Positions 24,285 to 34,004 are shown, counted from the stretch's first letter. The stretch is DNA of 64,000 nt from Nematopogon swammerdamellus (GCA_946902875.1 OX336344.1:23829791-23893790), one strand, 5' to 3'. The notes: generated by a model from the letters alone, not told the origin. A program made the numbers and translations.

Positions 24285-24510
24285 CTCCAAGCACGCCGGT
24301 GGGTGCTGGCCGTGGCTACGGCGCTCTCCGGGACGACGCGAAACAAGCTACGAGCGATAGGTGGTGGTACTAGACACGTAGGCCACCCCACCCCCATCCC
24401 GGAGAGCTCCGTATCCGTCGGACTGTGGGGCGACGTCACACAGCTCTTCTATCTTTGTTGGACCTCCTACGGCGCTGCAGCGGTAGCGGAGGCTGCAAGC
24501 GCGACATAGG
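24285..24510 (+). repeat. Dispersed repeat D, copy 1
   Basis: 'cctccaagcacgccggtggg', 'aagctacgagcgataggtgg', 'tggtactagacacgtaggcc' and 'ggagagctccgtatccgtcg' are shared in order with 54350-54500. The flank 'atcatgtacttaaattaatt' (24233) is also found at 55276 beside the second copy, so the unit may be longer. Unrecognised G/C-rich sequence continues to about 24830. Confidence 0.75.
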
Positions 24511-24929
24511 GCCGCGATAGCCCCAAGCTAACCGGTGGCGGCGGACTTCGTCCCGTCGTAGCTGGTGTGGCGGGGCGTGTCCCTGGTTCGTCATCCTCAC
24601 CGGCAGACGATGCGAGGGCGATAGATCAGCGAACCGTGGTGGATTGGGTGCGCTGGTTGCGAAAGAAGCAGCAGGTCATGTCACTGGATCCGGCCACACC
24701 GCGAGGAGGGCGAGGCGTGTTGACTGGTACGCGCGACGTCACTTGTCCCTCCTCTGACACAGCGGGGTGGTGAGGCGCTGAGGCGGTGTCGCCGGTAATC
24801 CACTGCCGAGGCTGCGGGGTCGGGTAACCGGTTTTATAAAATTTTCATTTAATTTTGTTCAAATTTTCAGAATTTTTTTTTTACAACAATAAAGTAGACA
24901 TTAATTTCCGCTTAGTTAATAAAAGGCTC

Positions 24930-25065
24930 GGGCGAGCGATAAGTAAAAAAAACTCGGTCCCCCGACAACTTTAATAACTAGGTAAGCCAAAATTATTTTT
25001 TACTTTAAGGGTTGTTGATGTGTCGGGGGTTTTTAAAATTTGTAATTAAATTTTTCGAAATAGTT
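24930..25065. repeat. Repeat end with inverted 'cccccgacaac' motifs
   Basis: 'ggtcccccgacaactttaat' and 'gggttgttgatgtgtcgggg' face each other about 50 bases apart, and a related 'accccgacacatcaaaaac' lies at 26319. This is a common signature of dispersed elements in Lepidoptera. Confidence 0.5.
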
Positions 25066-25067
25066 CC

Positions 25068-25140
25068 TGTATCGTACCGCTAAAATATGGAATGGCCTTC
25101 CGGTGAGTGTGTTCCCTATAGCTTCCGTAAACTGAGCACA
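25068..25140 (+). pseudogene. LINE ORF2 C-terminal scrap
   Basis: The plus strand reads RTAKIWNGLPVSVFPIASVN and then a stop, the usual last residues of CR1/Jockey-type ORF2 proteins. Nothing else of the element is recognisable here. Confidence 0.65.
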
Positions 25141-25938
25141 ACCATGTTGTCCACCTTGATGCTGGCGCGCCGGCGCGGCGGCACCTCACTGGGCGTGGTC
25201 TCGCAAGGAGAGCCTAAGCATAGCCCACCGTGACAGTTTCACTATAAAACAATCTATGGAGAAACGCTGGACTATTAAATTCAAAAGTCGAATCTCTCGC
25301 CTCGTTCGCGGTTGATGTGCGTCCCGTTTCACCCACATGCCCTGCAAGTACAGGGTAGCGATGCAAGAATGGTCAATTGAGAAAAGAAAAGTTGAATACA
25401 GGAGTATAGGACAGGGCGGTCAGTGTTGAAGTAGTGACATGAGAACACGCTGTGCGAGGAAGCTCGCGCCGCCGAGCCGCTAGACACCGGACACACTCGA
25501 GCGAGAGCCGGGAGGTGGCGCACACTCCGCGCGCCGCTGTCGGGGGGCCACGTTCCTACACGGCTACTTCGCTCTTACTTTATGACTACGCCGACATGGC
25601 GACTTTTGATTTAGATGCTGCGGCTATCGAGTTATAAGAGGGCCCGCTCTTTTATTACTGAATCTGTTCGATCGAGATGTCTAAGACATTGTCTAAGAGC
25701 CGGAGCGCTCCGTCCTCGGAGTTGTCGTAAGCGCTATTTTACGACCGACGATAATGGTATAGGATTTCAAAATATTCAACTTTTCTGTTTGGAAGTGACC
25801 TTCCTAGTATTGCTAGCCTGGAGTTTTATTTTATGTGTTTTAGGAGTACTATGTCGACTCATTGACTCGACTGCTGTGCGATCAAGGAGGGAGGCTGAGT
25901 AGCAAGGTATTAACATAGACGATGTGTTGTGTGTGCAG
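25141..25938 (+). other. Intron or upstream region of gene 1
   Basis: No convincing exon was found. A G/C-rich block is at 25460-25560. The stretch ends in the splice acceptor of the first visible gene 1 exon (gtgtgcag at 25931-25938). Confidence 0.5.
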
Positions 25939-26070
25939 CCGTGGCGAACTACAGCGGCGAGGTGCTGCTGTTAACGCACGTGCAGAGGAGCGACATGGGC
26001 TCCTACTACTGCATCGCTACCAACGGAGTACCGCCCACAGTCAGCCGCCGCTACCGCGTGCAGGTCCACT
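25939..26070 (+). CDS. Gene 1, exon: end of Ig2 of a DIP/lachesin-type protein
   Basis: This exon is bounded by acceptor gtgtgcag|CC and donor cact|gtgagt. It is 132 bases long with phase-1 introns on both sides. It encodes ANYSGEVLLLTHVQRSDM then GSYYCIATNGVPPTVSRR and a YRVQVH end. The D-x-G-x-Y-x-C motif is the F strand of an Ig domain, and the 'IATNGVPP[ST]VS' signature is characteristic of Ig2 in insect DIPs (Dpr-interacting proteins), neuronal surface proteins that bind Dpr partners to set synaptic matching. The earlier exons (signal peptide, Ig1, first half of Ig2) were not found within 1-25938 and presumably lie upstream behind a long intron. Which DIP paralogue this is cannot be decided by eye. 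Confidence 0.9.
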
Positions 26071-26130
26071 GTGAGTACTCTGCACCCTGTCTCCTCTGCC
26101 GGCGGATCGGTTGGTCAGTCAGTACGTCGG

Positions 26131-26195
26131 TACTACAGCGGCAAGGTCGGTACACAGTCGGCCGCCGCTACCGCGTGCACGTCCACTGTGAGTAC
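26131..26195 (+). pseudogene. Scrambled tandem copy of the preceding exon end with its donor
   Basis: 'tactacagcggcaaggtcgg' matches the start of the exon just upstream. It is joined, after loss of about 70 bases, to 'cagtcggccgccgctaccgc' and 'gtccactgtgagtact', which match the exon's end and donor. There is no acceptor in front, and the joined frame differs from the true exon, so I treat it as a non-functional partial duplication in the intron. Confidence 0.75.
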
Positions 26196-26399
26196 TTACG
26201 TCCGCCGCGCGCGCGGTTATCGATCTTTCATGCAAAACGAGAAGAAACATTGAGTTGAGACCGTACTCCTTCGAGACAATCATATTATTAATAAAAGTTG
26301 AATTACAAATTAAAAAGACCCCGACACATCAAAAACAAAATAAAAAGTAAATTCGAGCATATCGGCAGAGTTGGTGATAAGCTGAACCAGAACACAACT

Positions 26400-27830
26400 G
26401 GGAGCCTTCTTGTCTCTCGACAAATCTGTCGAATCAAATTTCTGCCGCTCCTCACTTCCACCTCTGCAGTGTCCTGGGGGCTCACTTGCTCACTCTGCAA
26501 AGGAGAAAGCCGACTTATTGGTGTCTGTCTTTGCTGGGAACTCCAACCTGGACGATGGGGGTGCCATTCCACCATCCATAACTAGGTGTGAGAACTCTAT
26601 GCCGGAAGTACAGTTCCGACATCGAACTGTGCGGGCAGAGCTTCTCTCCCTAGACACCAGGAAGGTGGGTGGGCCGGATAGGATTCCTGCATTAGTGCTG
26701 AAATGGTGTGTTCCCGAGCTGGCTCCAGTGCTAACGCGCCTTTTTCGCCTCTCTTTCTCCTCTTCTCGGGTGCCGGCAGCCTGGAAATCTGAATTTGTCC
26801 AAGCAGTCCCCAAAAAGGGCGACCGCTCAAACCCGTCGAACTACCGACTTATAGCGATTACCTCCCTACTCTGCAAGGTGATCGAGCGCATTATCAATGA
26901 TCAGCTCATAGCGTACCTGGAGATAAATAACCTCATCAGCGATCGGTAATATGGCTTTCGGCCAAACCGATCCGCAGGTCCTATCGTACGTCACTCACCT
27001 TTGAAGGACATGGTGAATTCTTGGCAATTGGCCTCGATATTGCCAAGGCATTTAACAGGGTTTGGCACAAATCGCTCCTTGGCAAGCTTCCGGCGTACGG
27101 ACTTCCTTCCGGCATCTGTGACTGGGTCGCCGACTTACTACATGGGCGTAGCATTCAAATCCTAGTGGATGGTTGCTCGTCGTACACCATGCCAGTGAAT
27201 GCCGGCGTACCGCACATATCTGTGCTTTCACACACACTGTTTTCTCTGCATATCAATGACATGCTGCCACTCGGCAACATACATGGTTAGGCGAATGACA
27301 GTACAGCACACGGATCCTATACCAGTCACCCTTCAGCCAGACGGGATGTTGTGGGTGAAAAGCGGCGAAGACTTGTGTCTGAACTCGAACAACGCTTTAG
27401 TCTATTTCCGAATAGGGCCGTAGTAATTTGGTCGAGTTCAACGCCTCTAAAACACCATTTTGCGCGTTCAGTGGGAAGAGAGCGCCGTTCACACCAGCTC
27501 CTTCCTTCCAAGGCACGTCGCTTAAATTAAGCGACCACCCCGTGTACTGGGAGTCGAACTGTTGCACGACCTAAACTACCGGCGCCCTATCGAGGGCAAG
27601 GCCAAGGTGGCTTCTAAAAAGCTAGGCGTACTCAATAAGGCGCGACGGTACTTCACGCCGGGCCAAAGGCTGCTTTTGTATAAATCGCAGATTAGGTCAT
27701 GCTTGGAGTACTGCTCGCGCTTGTGGGATGGCTCAGCCAAATACCAGCTTGCGCCTTTGGACTCGACCCAGTGTCGAGCCGTGCGACTAGTGACCTAGTA
27801 GACCCCGACGACCTGTCCCGCGATCTAAAA
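26400..27830 (+). pseudogene. CR1/Jockey-superfamily LINE ORF2, decayed, in a gene 1 intron
   Basis: The plus strand carries the reverse transcriptase in order but in several frames. First comes a PGGSLAHSAKEKADLLVSVF segment (26475), then DTRKVGGPDRIPALVLKWC (26655), VPKKGDRSNPSNYRLIAITS (26807) and the LDIAKAFNRVWHKSLLGKLP motif (27032), where F-N replaces the usual F-D. Next is a VNAGVP segment (27195), with the YADD active-site motif damaged near 27285. A thumb-like ASKKLGVLNKARRYFTPGQR segment follows (27611) and then QLAPLDSTQCRAVRLV (27748). At least one stop at 26947 and repeated frameshifts show it is inactive. It splits the intron between the Ig2-end and Ig3-start exons. The 5' ORF and the 3' tail are missing or unrecognisable. 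Confidence 0.9.
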
Positions 27831-27834
27831 CCAC

Positions 27835-28135
27835 TGCAAAGTTTTGTAATAATTTCCGTTTATTTAATTAAAGGCGACGAGTGAAAGTGTAATGGATTTC
27901 CATTTTAGAGCCGAGATCCCTTTAACAATTAGGAAAAGTGTCGATTATCTTCGAATTGACTGACCATATCTTTATCAAACAAACATAGCTAAGCATCCCG
28001 GAAAAACCAGCTTTCTAAAAAAAACTGATCCAAATCGGCCCATCAATTTGGGAGCTACGATACAGAGAGACACACACACAGACGTAGGCGTAAAACGTAA
28101 AAAACCCCTCCTTTTCTGTCGGGGGGGTTAAAATT
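27835..28135 (+). repeat. Dispersed lepidopteran-type repeat inside gene 1 intron
   Basis: 'ccaaatcggcccatcaattt', 'gggagctacgatacagagag', an acacacac stretch and 'aaaacccctccttttctgtc' followed by ggggggtt form the usual end of a common moth repeat. It ends about 20 bases before the next exon's acceptor region. Confidence 0.6.
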
Positions 28136-28158
28136 AATGTTATGCTTTTGGCCCTCAG

Positions 28159-28278
28159 TCTTCCCGAGCATCAAGGTGTCGAACCAGCTAGTGGGCGCGC
28201 CGCTCGGCAGCGACGTGGAGCTGCAGTGCTACGTAGAGGCCTCTCCCAAGGCTATGAACTCCTGGTACCGAGACAACG
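28159..28278 (+). CDS. Gene 1, exon: first half of Ig3
   Basis: Acceptor ttttggccctcag|TC and donor aacg|gtcagt bound a 120-base exon, phase 1 on both sides. Joined to the exon ending at 26070 it reads FFPSIKVSNQLVGAPLGSDV, then ELQCYVEASPKAMNSWYRDN. The PSI-x-V-x-NQLVGAP start and the E-x-QC-x-VEASPK B-strand region are the hallmark of Ig3 in DIP and lachesin proteins. The conserved Cys (LQC) and the Trp (NSW) of the Ig fold are both present. The pyrimidine tract before the acceptor is short but adequate. Confidence 0.92.
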
Positions 28279-28796
28279 GTCAGTTGTAAACATTTGTTTG
28301 ATTATATTAAGTACTTACTCGCCTAATTGTGAACCCGCTCCGTATTGATGGAGCGTGAACGTAATGAAAATCTATGGAACGATCTGACTGGAAGTCAACA
28401 CGGATAGGCTGAACCTGTATTTTGAAATACACAGGGCTTTACGTATCCGCTCTCGCGGAACTGTAAAAATATTAGTTGGATTCTTCAAGACCTCTCTATA
28501 TCTGAGAGTAGGTATAATAGTCACCATAACACTGACATGTCTTAATACGGGTAAAGTCCTAAACCAAATGTAAAGTGAGGAAAAGTACTTACTCGGTGTG
28601 GGGACACGAAAAAGAGATCAATGACTAATGATCTATGTGAGTCGCTATCCACCTGAGAATTCACGACCGACGCACACATAGCACAACACAATCAATATGT
28701 CCGCCCTACGGCACAACGCAACCCACCCGACACAACACAACACAAGACGCGCGGAGCGAGGGACATTATTGACGGTGCGCGGTGCGTGTGTGGCAG
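28279..28796 (+). other. Gene 1 intron
   Basis: About 520 bases between two well-supported exons, with no recognisable repeat of note. The end (28679-28796) has several acaacac-type short repeats and then the acceptor tggcag. Confidence 0.7.
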
Positions 28797-28967
28797 GGGA
28801 CAAGCTGCTGGAGAGCTCCAAGTACCGGGTGACGGAGACGGTGCTGAGCGAGTACTCGCTGTGGATGAACCTGACCATCCGCGGTCTCGAGCGCCGCGAC
28901 TACGGCGGCTACTTGTGCGCCTCCGCCAACGCGCTCGGCAAAGTCGAGGGCTCCGTCAGTTTGCACG
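28797..28967 (+). CDS. Gene 1, exon: second half of Ig3
   Basis: Acceptor gtgtggcag|GG and donor cacg|gtcggt bound a 171-base exon, phase 1 on both sides. It continues Ig3 with GDKLLESSKYRVTETVLSEY, then SLWMNLTIRGLERRDYGGYL and CASANALGKVEGSVSLH. L-x-I-x-x-L plus D-Y-G-x-Y-x-C is the E-F strand signature, and 'N-x-LGK-x-EG-x-x-x-L' is the G strand seen across DIPs. There is one potential N-glycosylation site (N-L-T). The donor has C at +3, weaker than the consensus. The last part of this exon with its donor is repeated seven more times downstream in the intron (next entry), so the exact donor used in the animal is uncertain. Confidence 0.9.
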
Positions 28968-29775
28968 GTCGGTACTTGCATTCTCTCCCTATACCTTTGT
29001 TTCCTTCTAATCTCAAATACGTGTGCGCCTCCGACAACGCGCTTGGCAAAGTCGGAGTGCTCCGTCAGTTTGCACGGTAGGTACTTGCATTCTCTCCCTA
29101 TACCTTTGTTTCCTTCTAATCTCAAATACGTGTGCGCCTTCGACAACGCGCTTGGCAAAGTCGAGTGCTCCGTCAGTTTGCACGGTCGGTACTTGCATTA
29201 TCTCCCTATACCTTTGTCTCCTTCTAATCTCAAATACGTGTGCGCCTCCGACAACGCGCTTGGCAAAGTCGAGTGCTCCGTCAGTTTGCACGGTCGGTAC
29301 TTGCATTCTCTCCCTATACCTTTGTCTCCTTCTAATCTCAAATACGTGTGCGCCTCCGCCAACGCGCTCGGCAAAGTCGAGGGCTCCGGCAGTTTGCACG
29401 GTCAGTACTTGCATTCTCTCCCTATACCTTTGTCTCCTTCTAATCTCAAATACGTGTGCGCCTCCGCCAACGCGCTCAGCAAAGTCGAGGGCTCCGTCAG
29501 TTTGCACGGTCGGTACTTGCATTCTCTCCCTATACCTTTGTCTCCTTCTAATCTCAAATACGTGTGCGCCTCCGCCAACGCGCTCAGCAAAGTCGAGGGC
29601 TCCGTCAGTTTGCACGGTCGGTACTTGCATTCTCTCCCTATACCTTTGTCTCCTTCTAATCTCAAATACGTGTGCGCCTCCGCCAACGCGCTCAGCAAAG
29701 TCGAGGGCTCCGTCAGTTTGCACGGTCGGTACTTGCATTCTCTCCCCATACCTTTGTTTCGTTCTAATCTCAAAT
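28913..29775 (+). repeat. 108-bp tandem array made from the Ig3 exon end plus its splice donor
   Basis: Eight units are readable. The first is the real exon end; the others start near 29021, 29130, 29238, 29346, 29454, 29562 and 29670. Each unit holds 'gtgcgcctccgccaacgcgc', 'tccgtcagtttgcacggtcg', then intron sequence 'ttgcattctctccctatacc' and 'cttctaatctcaaatac'. The period is 108 bases, except that unit 2 has one extra base. Because 108 is 36 codons, long frames stay open across the array on both strands. No AG acceptor precedes the exon-like part of the units, so they cannot act as separate exons, but each offers a donor. Unit 2's donor (g|gtaggt, GT at 29077) looks better than the genuine one. 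Confidence 0.95.
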
Positions 29776-29904
29776 GTTTCATCAATTGCCGCTTCAAAGG
29801 TAGCGCTGACTGAGTCGCCGTCGCCTAGTTCTAGTAATGTTGGCGCCCTATGTGTTTTCTAGCTCACTGGTATGATTCTATTCTCCTGTTATTATTATTC
29901 TGTT

Positions 29905-30035
29905 TTTATGGTACCTGACATGACTGGGCCATCTACTACAGCCGTGATGTCAGCCTTTCACACCTTGGTGAATAGGTGCCACGGCAGTGCCCTCCCTTCA
30001 GTCGTGCCGGCTACACTGAACCGGATAGGGGACGC
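29905..30035 (-). mobile_element. Degenerate SINE family B fragment in the last intron of gene 1
   Basis: 'acatgactgggccatctact', 'gccgtgatgtcagcc', 'ggtgaataggtgccacggca' and 'tgccggctacactgaaccgg' match the body of the copies at 34005, 37662 and 49668 with many changes. It ends about 60 bases before the final exon. Confidence 0.65.
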
Positions 30036-30095
30036 GGTGTTCTACGAGTATAAATTAGTTTTCTCGAACGAAGTGAGAGTGCGGACTGGTTTCAG

Positions 30096-30328
30096 AGTTG
30101 GAGCTGAGTGCGGTCGGTGCGGGGGGAGGGGCGCCGGAGGTGTGGAACGTGCCGCGCAGCACGGCGTGGCCGCGAGCGCCGGAGCGCGCGCGCGGCAACA
30201 CCGCCGCCGCCGCGCCCGGCTCGCACGCGCTCGTCCCGGACGTGGTGCGCGCCGCCGCCCCCGCCGCACCACCGCGCTTAGCGCTCTACGCGCTCCTCCT
30301 CGCCGCATCAGCTGGCCTCCGCGCCTAG
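30096..30328 (+). CDS. Gene 1, last exon: linker and GPI-anchor signal
   Basis: The acceptor is ggtttcag|AG at 30095/30096, and the stop codon TAG is at 30326-30328. Joined in phase 1 to the Ig3 exon it reads SLHELELSAVGAGGG, matching the [LV]-x-E-[IL] junction found at the end of Ig3 in DIPs. Then come a 40-odd residue Pro/Ala/Arg-rich linker and a C-terminal tail RLALYALLLAASAGLRA. A small-residue stretch (RAAAPAAPP) followed by a roughly 15-residue hydrophobic end with no cytoplasmic part is the pattern of a GPI-attachment signal, consistent with GPI anchoring reported for DIPs. The pyrimidine tract before the acceptor is weak. A competing G/C-rich ORF on the other strand is a shadow. Confidence 0.8.
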
Positions 30329-30838
30329 GAGCCACCAGCCACCGCGCCGGCCGCCGACGTTACACAACAGCAGCTCATTATAACGAATCAACTCACTAAT
30401 AGGGAATGCTTGTGTACATCCGAGTGTAGAGGAAGGTGTCGCGCCGACTGTACTCTAGTCAGTGGTGGTGAAGCTCGCGCCCTCACTTCGGTGACGGGAG
30501 CGGCGATTAGTAGCGCAGCGGTAACTGCTGGCTGGGTCTAGTTCGCTAGATCCTGTGTTCTGAGTAAAAGGGAAACGAATGAAGTAAATTGACGCATCTT
30601 TATCTAAAGCGTGCGCTTCCTAGGCTAGGCTAGCGGTGCCGCTACATGGCGCTCGTGCTGTAGCGGTGAATGACTTCACCAAACCGTTGTCTGTGTAAAC
30701 AGTGTGGCGTGCTTCCTAGAGAGTGTTGTTTGACACGGTCACCACCGCCGCCGCTGCCGCGCCATATTGTTTCAGTACATAGACAACGTAGTTCACCGCT
30801 ACATACATACGGCTGCCCCGTGGATCTAGGCTTTGATA
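30329..30838. other. Downstream region of gene 1
   Basis: Presumed 3' UTR and flank. No clear polyadenylation signal (aataaa) was seen in the first 500 bases; one at about 31130 lies inside the MITE that follows. Confidence 0.45.
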
Positions 30839-31152
30839 AATTCATAATAATATTTTCTTCTGCCTCGTTCGCTAGTGTATCCTTATATGAATTCGATTTA
30901 ATCAATAACGCACCATGCGTTGTGTTTTAGTATATGAAAAAAATAATGTTTTTATAGCCTATATATGTACAAATATCGCCAACATTTTGAAACAAAAATC
31001 TTCCTCTAATATTCTTCCTTTGAGAAGGATTACCTACATAAAAACAGATTTTAAAAAAATGCACTGAAAATTTCTGTAAGATCTCTGATAGTTGCATTAA
31101 TTCATATAAGGATACACTAGCGAATGAGAAAATAAAAACTTTATTATGAATT
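30839..31152. mobile_element. MITE with about 55-bp terminal inverted repeats
   Basis: 'aattcataataat' at 30839 pairs with 'ttattatgaatt' at 31141. Further in, 'cgctagtgtatccttatatg' (30870) pairs with its inverse at 31102-31122. The 314-bp element has no coding capacity. Confidence 0.8.
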
Positions 31153-31207
31153 AATGCACGCTTGACCCGTTTTTCAAGCTTCAACCGCCCGGGCTAAGGT
31201 ACTTACA

Positions 31208-31348
31208 GTACACGGCAGTAAATAGCGTACATCGGGCATAAGAAAGAGACAATCCGGTGATAGAGCGTCGTCCTTGTCGCACAGAGATGTGGGAGTTGGT
31301 GCGACAGGGACGACGCTCTACATTGTCTATTTCTAAAGTTCCGTGTAC
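31208..31348. mobile_element. 141-bp palindromic MITE
   Basis: 'gtacacgg' at 31208 pairs with 'ccgtgtac' at 31341. Inside, 'agagcgtcgtccttgtcgca' pairs with 'gtgcgacagggacgacgctc', and 'aaagagacaat' with 'attgtctatttct'. Only about 20 bases form the loop. A flanking TA is possible but unproven. Confidence 0.75.
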
Positions 31349-31726
31349 ATTATTATTAAATTTTACTAGCGCGTACTCTACCTCAATTGCAACAAGTTGA
31401 AAGATTGCGCCGAAGGTTGCGACAATCGGGCAGGAAACTGATTATATATAATTATGTATTATATATAAAGCTCTACCAAATATCAAAATTACACAATATT
31501 GTCACAGTTTTAAGAGTATTAAAGATAATATTTTTTGAGTTGTTACATCACACACATAATAACTGTACGATCGATCGAAGCGTTAAAATATTGTAACTTA
31601 TTACAGTTATATATATATATATACAGTTTATGTATCTACATATCTATCAATGTATTCTGAATACCTTGAAGTTCGTGATACAAATTATGTATATGTAGTG
31701 GGTATATAATATTAAGTGTCGTCGAA

Positions 31727-31737
31727 GAGAGAGAGAG

Positions 31738-31819
<82 letters not shown>
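31727..31819. repeat. (GA)n microsatellite
   Basis: More than 40 GA units with two interruptions. The Leu/Ser-repeat ORF on the minus strand is an artefact of it. Confidence 0.97.
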
Positions 31820-31822
<3 letters not shown>

Positions 31823-31867
31823 TGTGGCGCGAATCAGAGAAGTAAATACTGGCTAGATGGGCATTTG

Positions 31868-32165
31868 CATAGCCTACTATCATTGGTCTCCCTCTACGGA
31901 GACCAAGCCATGCTGCATCGTCATAGCCCCACTGCGTCGTTGCTATCGCTTACTCGCTCTCGCTTGCCTACCGATGACAGGAGCGAGAGAGAAACATGAA
32001 ATCGCTCACCCATCATCGGGCGACCGACGAAATCTTCATTTTCTCTCTCACTCCTGTCATCGGTAGGCAAACGAGAGCGAGTAAGCGATAGCAACGTTGC
32101 AGTGGGGCTATGACGATGCAGCATGGCTTGTCTCCGTAGAGGGAGACAATGATAGTCGGCTATGG
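31868..32165. mobile_element. Foldback MITE with about 120-bp arms
   Basis: The left arm contains 'ggtctccctctacggagacc', 'tgctgcatcgtcatagcccc', 'cgttgctatcgcttactcgc' and 'cctaccgatgacaggagcga'. The right arm is its inverse, ending 'gtctccgtagagggagacaa' and 'ggctatggcat'. The loop is about 50 bases. Overlapping ORFs on both strands are palindrome shadows. Confidence 0.88.
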
Positions 32166-32561
32166 CATTTGTCCTGTCGCTGCATTATGCGAAGATGTCG
32201 GTATATTTGCGCGTTCTCATTGGCTGTAGATCATCAGTGGGCCAACTAGTGACTACTTCCTGGTGTGTGTGTGTGAACTAGAGTAGCTACTAGCTAAGTG
32301 CGCCGCATGCTGGACGCTCTAGTTGCGCATCTAGCAGCGTCACTGTCGGCATATCTCTGTACATATTATTATATTATGTTATATTTTATTATCGTGAAGT
32401 AACTATAAATACTTAAACTTTATCAGCACATTTCCAAGTGATTAGAAACATTTTCCTCAGAAGAAGTTTATATAAGAAAGTTTATATAAAAAATATTAGA
32501 TACGAGTAGGTATTATGAAGTGTCACGTTTAATTGGAATGTTGCTTTGACGCAGTGAGCTC

Positions 32562-32737
32562 GGTAGAGTGTTTTCATTTTACGAAGGCACGAGGGGTACG
32601 AGGTAGGAAGTTGTGCGAGAGGCGACCGCGCGGAGCTCAGTAGAGAACGAACTCGGTGCCCGGTCGGTAAACTTTCTACCTCGCACCACTTTCTACCTCG
32701 TACCTCTCGTGCCTTCATAAAATGAAAACACTCTACC
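32562..32737. mobile_element. 176-bp foldback MITE
   Basis: 'ggtagagtgttttcatttta' at 32562 and 'cgaaggcacgaggggtacga' are mirrored by 'tcgtacctctcgtgccttca' and 'aaatgaaaacactctacc' ending at 32737. The arms are about 50 bases. No coding capacity is seen. Confidence 0.85.
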
Positions 32738-32739
32738 TA

Positions 32740-34000
32740 CTACGCGGCAAACTATAATTATATTCGTAATATCACCATGTCACGTGGTGTGAATGTCGAA
32801 ACACCTAAACGTACCTAACTAAGTACCTAACTGTGTAAGAGCACTCCTTCGAAAATATAGTTATTATGAATATTGAAATTTGACAATAATTGTAAATTAA
32901 TTATAAATGTTAAATATGAATAAACAGTATATGAAACACCAGTTTGTTCTTCATTTCCGATGGCAGCAGCATGCCGCGCCGCACGCGCCGCGCCGCCGCC
33001 ATGTCACACTGTGTACGGGACCACACCGGTCTGAATGTGAGCTCGGTCGAAGCGGCTTTGTAAATAGTTCGTGTTCCATCCCTTTCCATAAAACAGTTAG
33101 TACATTATTCACAGGCAGAGGGTTCAGTAGCCATTTCCTTCTCGCACGCATAGCGAGTGCGCGCAGCGATCACGTGGTCGCACTTTTTATCCTCGATAGT
33201 AGATATAAAACTTCCATATAGTTTCCACGCCGCCGCCGTAAGGACAAAACAGACCACTTCATAATTATTATTTTTTATATTTATTGAGCTTCACCACAGA
33301 AGAGAGATATAGGGCTAACGCATATGGCTTCACGTTCCAGAGTACGTAATCACCTCGGACAGCTTCCGTAACAGACAGACGGACGGACGAACAGACACCT
33401 GAGCGAGTTTATAAGGTTCCCGGCTAGCCACAGAACAGCAATCTGCGGCCGTGTTCCCCTAGCCGAGGAGCGCGACCAGATTTCCTGCTCTGTTCTATTG
33501 TCTAAGACCTAAGTATGTGCTGCTGGCATTGCTGGCAACAGAATCCACCGTCTACCGCGCACCGCACCGTGCTGTCGCGCCGAGCCTAGACCGACCAGCC
33601 GGGCGGCTGCAGCGCGCGTGATAACGAGCTGCAGCGTCATATTTCATTGAGACAGGTGAAAGGGTCGCCACCTAGGAGGTCGCGTAGCGGCGGAGGCGAG
33701 GGCGAGGGCGAGGGCGGGAGGGCCGAACGTGTGATTGTTTATGCCTTTTGTTTGCTTTTAATTACCCGTCACGCTCGAATATGCGAAGGGCGGGGGTATT
33801 TTTATGAAATGAATACTCGCATACGCGCGAGTGTCGCTAGTCGCGTCGCTAGTCGCGTCGCTAGTCGCGTTATAGGAACGACTTGCTGTGGACTGAAACG
33901 ACGACTTGAAACTGAATGAAATGCAACACGCGCAGCTGGTGCAGTGTCCCCATATTTTTATAGAGCCTGGAACGTGACATGTTTTGGCTACATTACTTAC
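32740..34000. other. Non-coding interval
   Basis: No gene is supported. A 'acagacagacggacggacga' repeat tail is at 33370-33395. A triplicated 12-bp motif gtcgctagtcgc is at 33831-33868, and a gagggc repeat at 33690-33715. Confidence 0.5.
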
Positions 34001-34004
34001 ACCC

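Noticed and set aside
29013..29862. Long ORFs (241-279 codons) on both strands across 29.0-29.9 kb
   Set aside because: They arise because the tandem unit is 108 bases, so any open frame in one unit stays open. They read intron sequence and the wrong frames of the Ig3 exon.
30042..30335. Arg/Ala-rich 97-codon ORF on the minus strand over the gene 1 last exon
   Set aside because: The plus-strand frame joins the Ig3 exon in phase and ends in a GPI-type tail. The minus frame is a G/C-driven shadow.
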